Source: Nitrospirota bacterium
GTDB taxonomy: Bacteria > Nitrospirota > 9FT-COMBO-42-15 > HDB-SIOI813
Direction: 5' to 3'
Assembly: GCA_023248365.1 (NCBI GenBank)
Contig: JAHFER010000093.1
Span: 1 to 6,694 of the forward strand
DNA length: 6,694 nt
The position numbers and the translations under genes were made by a program. Of the stretch, positions 4,896 to 6,694 are shown piece by piece (the stretch's first letter is position 1; each line of letters opens with the position of its first letter). Under the pieces are notes generated by a model. That model searched no databases, was not told the origin of the DNA, and saw nothing but the letters and a program-made list of their open reading frames with translations.

Positions 4896-6116
4896 ATGGG
4901 GCGTATAACACGTTATGTGTTCTGTTCTGTGCTGGTTTATTTATTAACGATTACTACTGCATACTCAGCAGAGGTAAGCGGCAGAAGCTCTACACAGCTC
5001 CTTTGGTATAACGATATCATTGATGCAAGCAGGCAGGTTGATGTTACCGAATATTTACGGTTTTCTGTAACCGGCATTGATCAGGGGCATAACCTGTCTC
5101 TGACAGGATATGGCAGACTGCTCTGGGATATCAAAGGCAATAATAACAGTGAAAACTTTGACAGCAGGCTGTACTATCTGTATGCCGATTACAAGAATTT
5201 TCTTAATGTATCAGACCTGCGGATCGGCCGGCAGTTTGTGAACCTGTCTGCCGGCACTACACTAATCGAAGGAATAGAGGCGGATATCAATCATATCGGG
5301 CCGGTAGGAATTGTGGTACTGGGGGGCCGCAATGTCATCTTTGGTGAAGACAGCGTACTCACGAGCCATTCATATTCCCTGGGTTTATCAGCGTATCTTA
5401 CCGGCAGATCAATGAATTATATTGACGTCAGTTACTTACGCACCTATGACCATGGAAATATAGCGCGTGATATAATCGGCAGCAGTTACAAGCAATATAT
5501 GTTTGAATTGTTCAAATTATATGCGAATGTTCGGTATGACCTGACAGCAGAGGTCTTAAACGAGATACTGGGAGGCATCAAGTATTTTCCAACAACCGAC
5601 ATGATACTAACCGCTGAACACTACCAGAGTTATCCCACATTTGACTCCACCTCTATATATTCTGTGTTCGCTGTTGATAAATTTAAAGAGAATATTCTCA
5701 GGGCAGATTATACAGCAGCAGAGTGGGTTGATATCAACCTTAGTTATAGTGAAGAGAACTTTGGCGAAGGCGGTGATGCGAGGTTGTACGAAGCAGGTAT
5801 GAAGCTAAGACCTTCTGATAATGCTGCCATAGGAATGTTTCTCGACAAACGATGGGGCTACCCGGGCGATCTTGATGGATACAGGGTTTCCGCTGAATAC
5901 AGCAATGGCGGGAAATGGAAGGCCGCATCCGGTGTTGACTACGACGTTTACAACAGAGATACCATGACCGGAGAGGAATCGGCAAGGAGATACTGGGCTT
6001 CAGGCAAGTATACCTTTACAAAGAGCATGTCCGGATCCTTCCGCATTCAGGACAGTGTGGACATCAATTACAGCAAGGACATTCAGGGCAGGCTTACCAT
6101 TGATGTGGATTTCTAA
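4896..6116 (+). CDS. Outer-membrane beta-barrel (porin-like) protein of a porin-cytochrome unit
   Basis: A 406-residue protein with a signal peptide (residues 1-25, hydrophobic 8-20, cleavage near AYSA-E). The rest alternates polar and hydrophobic or aromatic residues in short stretches separated by Gly/Asn/Asp turns, as in transmembrane beta-strands (for example LRIGRQFVNLSAG around 107-119, YRVSAEYSNGGKWKAASG, GSFRIQDSVDINYS). It ends in DVDF; a C-terminal phenylalanine is the usual outer-membrane assembly signal. There is no heme site. RIGRQFV followed by a GI-x-A-D-I stretch is a pattern common to porins. The length is well short of MtrB/PioB barrels (around 700 residues) and closer to the smaller barrels in Geobacter-type porin-cytochrome clusters; this comparison is from memory. 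With a multiheme cytochrome gene 21 bases downstream, the likely role is a sheath for hemes crossing the outer membrane. A plain diffusion porin is the main alternative. Confidence 0.8.
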   Translation: MGRITRYVFCSVLVYLLTITTAYSAEVSGRSSTQLLWYNDIIDASRQVDVTEYLRFSVTGIDQGHNLSLTGYGRLLWDIKGNNNSENFDSRLYYLYADYKNFLNVSDLRIGRQFVNLSAGTTLIEGIEADINHIGPVGIVVLGGRNVIFGEDSVLTSHSYSLGLSAYLTGRSMNYIDVSYLRTYDHGNIARDIIGSSYKQYMFELFKLYANVRYDLTAEVLNEILGGIKYFPTTDMILTAEHYQSYPTFDSTSIYSVFAVDKFKENILRADYTAAEWVDINLSYSEENFGEGGDARLYEAGMKLRPSDNAAIGMFLDKRWGYPGDLDGYRVSAEYSNGGKWKAASGVDYDVYNRDTMTGEESARRYWASGKYTFTKSMSGSFRIQDSVDINYSKDIQGRLTIDVDF

Positions 6117-6125
6117 GGAAATTAT

Positions 6126-6131
6126 GAGGAG
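6126..6131 (+). promoter_or_regulatory. Shine-Dalgarno site of the downstream multiheme cytochrome
   Basis: GAGGAG lies six bases before the ATG at 6138 and ten bases after the porin stop. It fixes the start of a reading frame that leaves the window without a stop codon. Confidence 0.7.
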
Positions 6132-6137
6132 TCATAC

Positions 6138-6694
6138 ATGAATAAATCACTAATTTTATTGCTGTTCATGCTCACTTTAGCTCTTTCGGTTTCAGCCGGC
6201 TTCAGCAGATTGCTTATGGCTCAAAGCATGCCGGGGACGTCGCAGGAAACTAATAAAGAAATTAAAACTTCTGTAGGAGGTACAGGTGAAACATCACCAA
6301 TATCTTTAAAAGAACAGCCGGAAACAAAGAAAAAGAGTTTTATGGTAAGACTGTCACACAAAGAGTATGCCAATATGGATCTGAAAATGTGCGCTGATTG
6401 CCACATGGGTTCAGGGGTTGCCCCAACACACGGGGCAAATCAAATGCAGGAACACCTCTCTGTCGCCAGAAGGGAAAATGGAAACTGTGTGGATTGTCAT
6501 AAACAACAGTTCTGTATTGATTGTCACACTGGCGGCGGGATTGATGCCAACCTGAATGTCACAAATTACAAAGCAAACTATGTCCCAAATACCCACAGAA
6601 GCAGCTTCAGGGAAATCCATCCGCTTAAGGCACTGGATAATCCGCAGACCTGTGTTCGTTGCCATGCTTCTAAGTTCTGCACTGACTGCCACAC
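6138..6694 (+). CDS. Multiheme c-type cytochrome, 3' end outside the window
   Basis: A partial gene: 185 codons are visible and open at the window edge. Residues 1-28 are a signal peptide or uncleaved anchor (MNKSLILLLFMLTLALSVSA); there is no lipobox cysteine. A low-complexity Ser/Thr/Glu/Lys linker (about 30-67) precedes the heme domain. CXXCH sites begin at residues 85, 117, 126, 172 and 181. Four are in tight pairs with the pattern CXXCH-x3-F-CXXCH (117-130 and 172-185), the second pair preceded by HRSSFREIHPLKALDNPQ. This paired style is known to me from cytochromes of Geobacter-type outer-membrane clusters. More hemes probably follow, since the visible part ends exactly on the fifth motif. 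The gene starts 21 bases after the porin stop, so the two are very likely co-transcribed. Likely role: periplasm-facing or barrel-inserted heme wire partner of the porin. Confidence 0.88.
   Translation, partial: MNKSLILLLFMLTLALSVSAGFSRLLMAQSMPGTSQETNKEIKTSVGGTGETSPISLKEQPETKKKSFMVRLSHKEYANMDLKMCADCHMGSGVAPTHGANQMQEHLSVARRENGNCVDCHKQQFCIDCHTGGGIDANLNVTNYKANYVPNTHRSSFREIHPLKALDNPQTCVRCHASKFCTDCH

Noticed and set aside
6221..6692. Two minus-strand frames opposite the last cytochrome
   Set aside because: The plus strand here encodes five regularly spaced CXXCH sites with a signal peptide and ribosome binding site; the minus frames have no recognisable features.

Overview
The window looks like a piece of a bacterial chromosome from an anaerobic or facultatively respiring, diderm, multiheme-cytochrome-rich lineage. 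The AT-rich base composition, NapC/NirT-type cytochrome, outer-membrane barrel and MNT/HEPN pair would fit Nitrospirota or Desulfobacterota-like organisms. That placement is inference only; no rRNA or marker gene is present.

Left part (1-2101), accessory in character: an unrecognised 299-residue protein (188-1087), a 215-base gap, and a two-gene unit (1303-2015) encoding a MNT-type nucleotidyltransferase and a UPF0332/HEPN protein that overlap by four bases. This arrangement is typical of HEPN/MNT toxin-antitoxin modules. The unit converges on the next block, with no convincing terminator between them.

Right part (2102-6694), a divergent electron-transfer locus. Leftward from a shared 341-base intergenic region run a small class I monoheme cytochrome c (4554-4234), a secreted pentaheme cytochrome (4233-3481) and a 12-heme cytochrome with a membrane-anchored NapC/NirT-like front end (3471-2578), followed by a YjbQ/UPF0047 gene (2521-2102). 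The three cytochrome genes are packed with 0 and 9 bases between them and are probably one operon. Rightward run a 406-residue outer-membrane beta-barrel protein (4896-6116) and, 21 bases later, another multiheme cytochrome (6138 to beyond the window edge) with at least five hemes.

Together the locus encodes at least 23 CXXCH heme sites (1+5+12+5 visible). The likely plan is quinol oxidation at the inner membrane by the NapC-like 12-heme protein, periplasmic carriage by the pentaheme and monoheme proteins, and passage through the outer membrane by a porin-cytochrome pair. This resembles in layout, but is not visibly identical to, known extracellular electron transfer conduits. The direction of electron flow and the terminal partner cannot be read from this sequence. 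The shared intergenic region carries a good leftward promoter candidate and a perfect 10-base-arm inverted repeat 48 bases before the porin gene.
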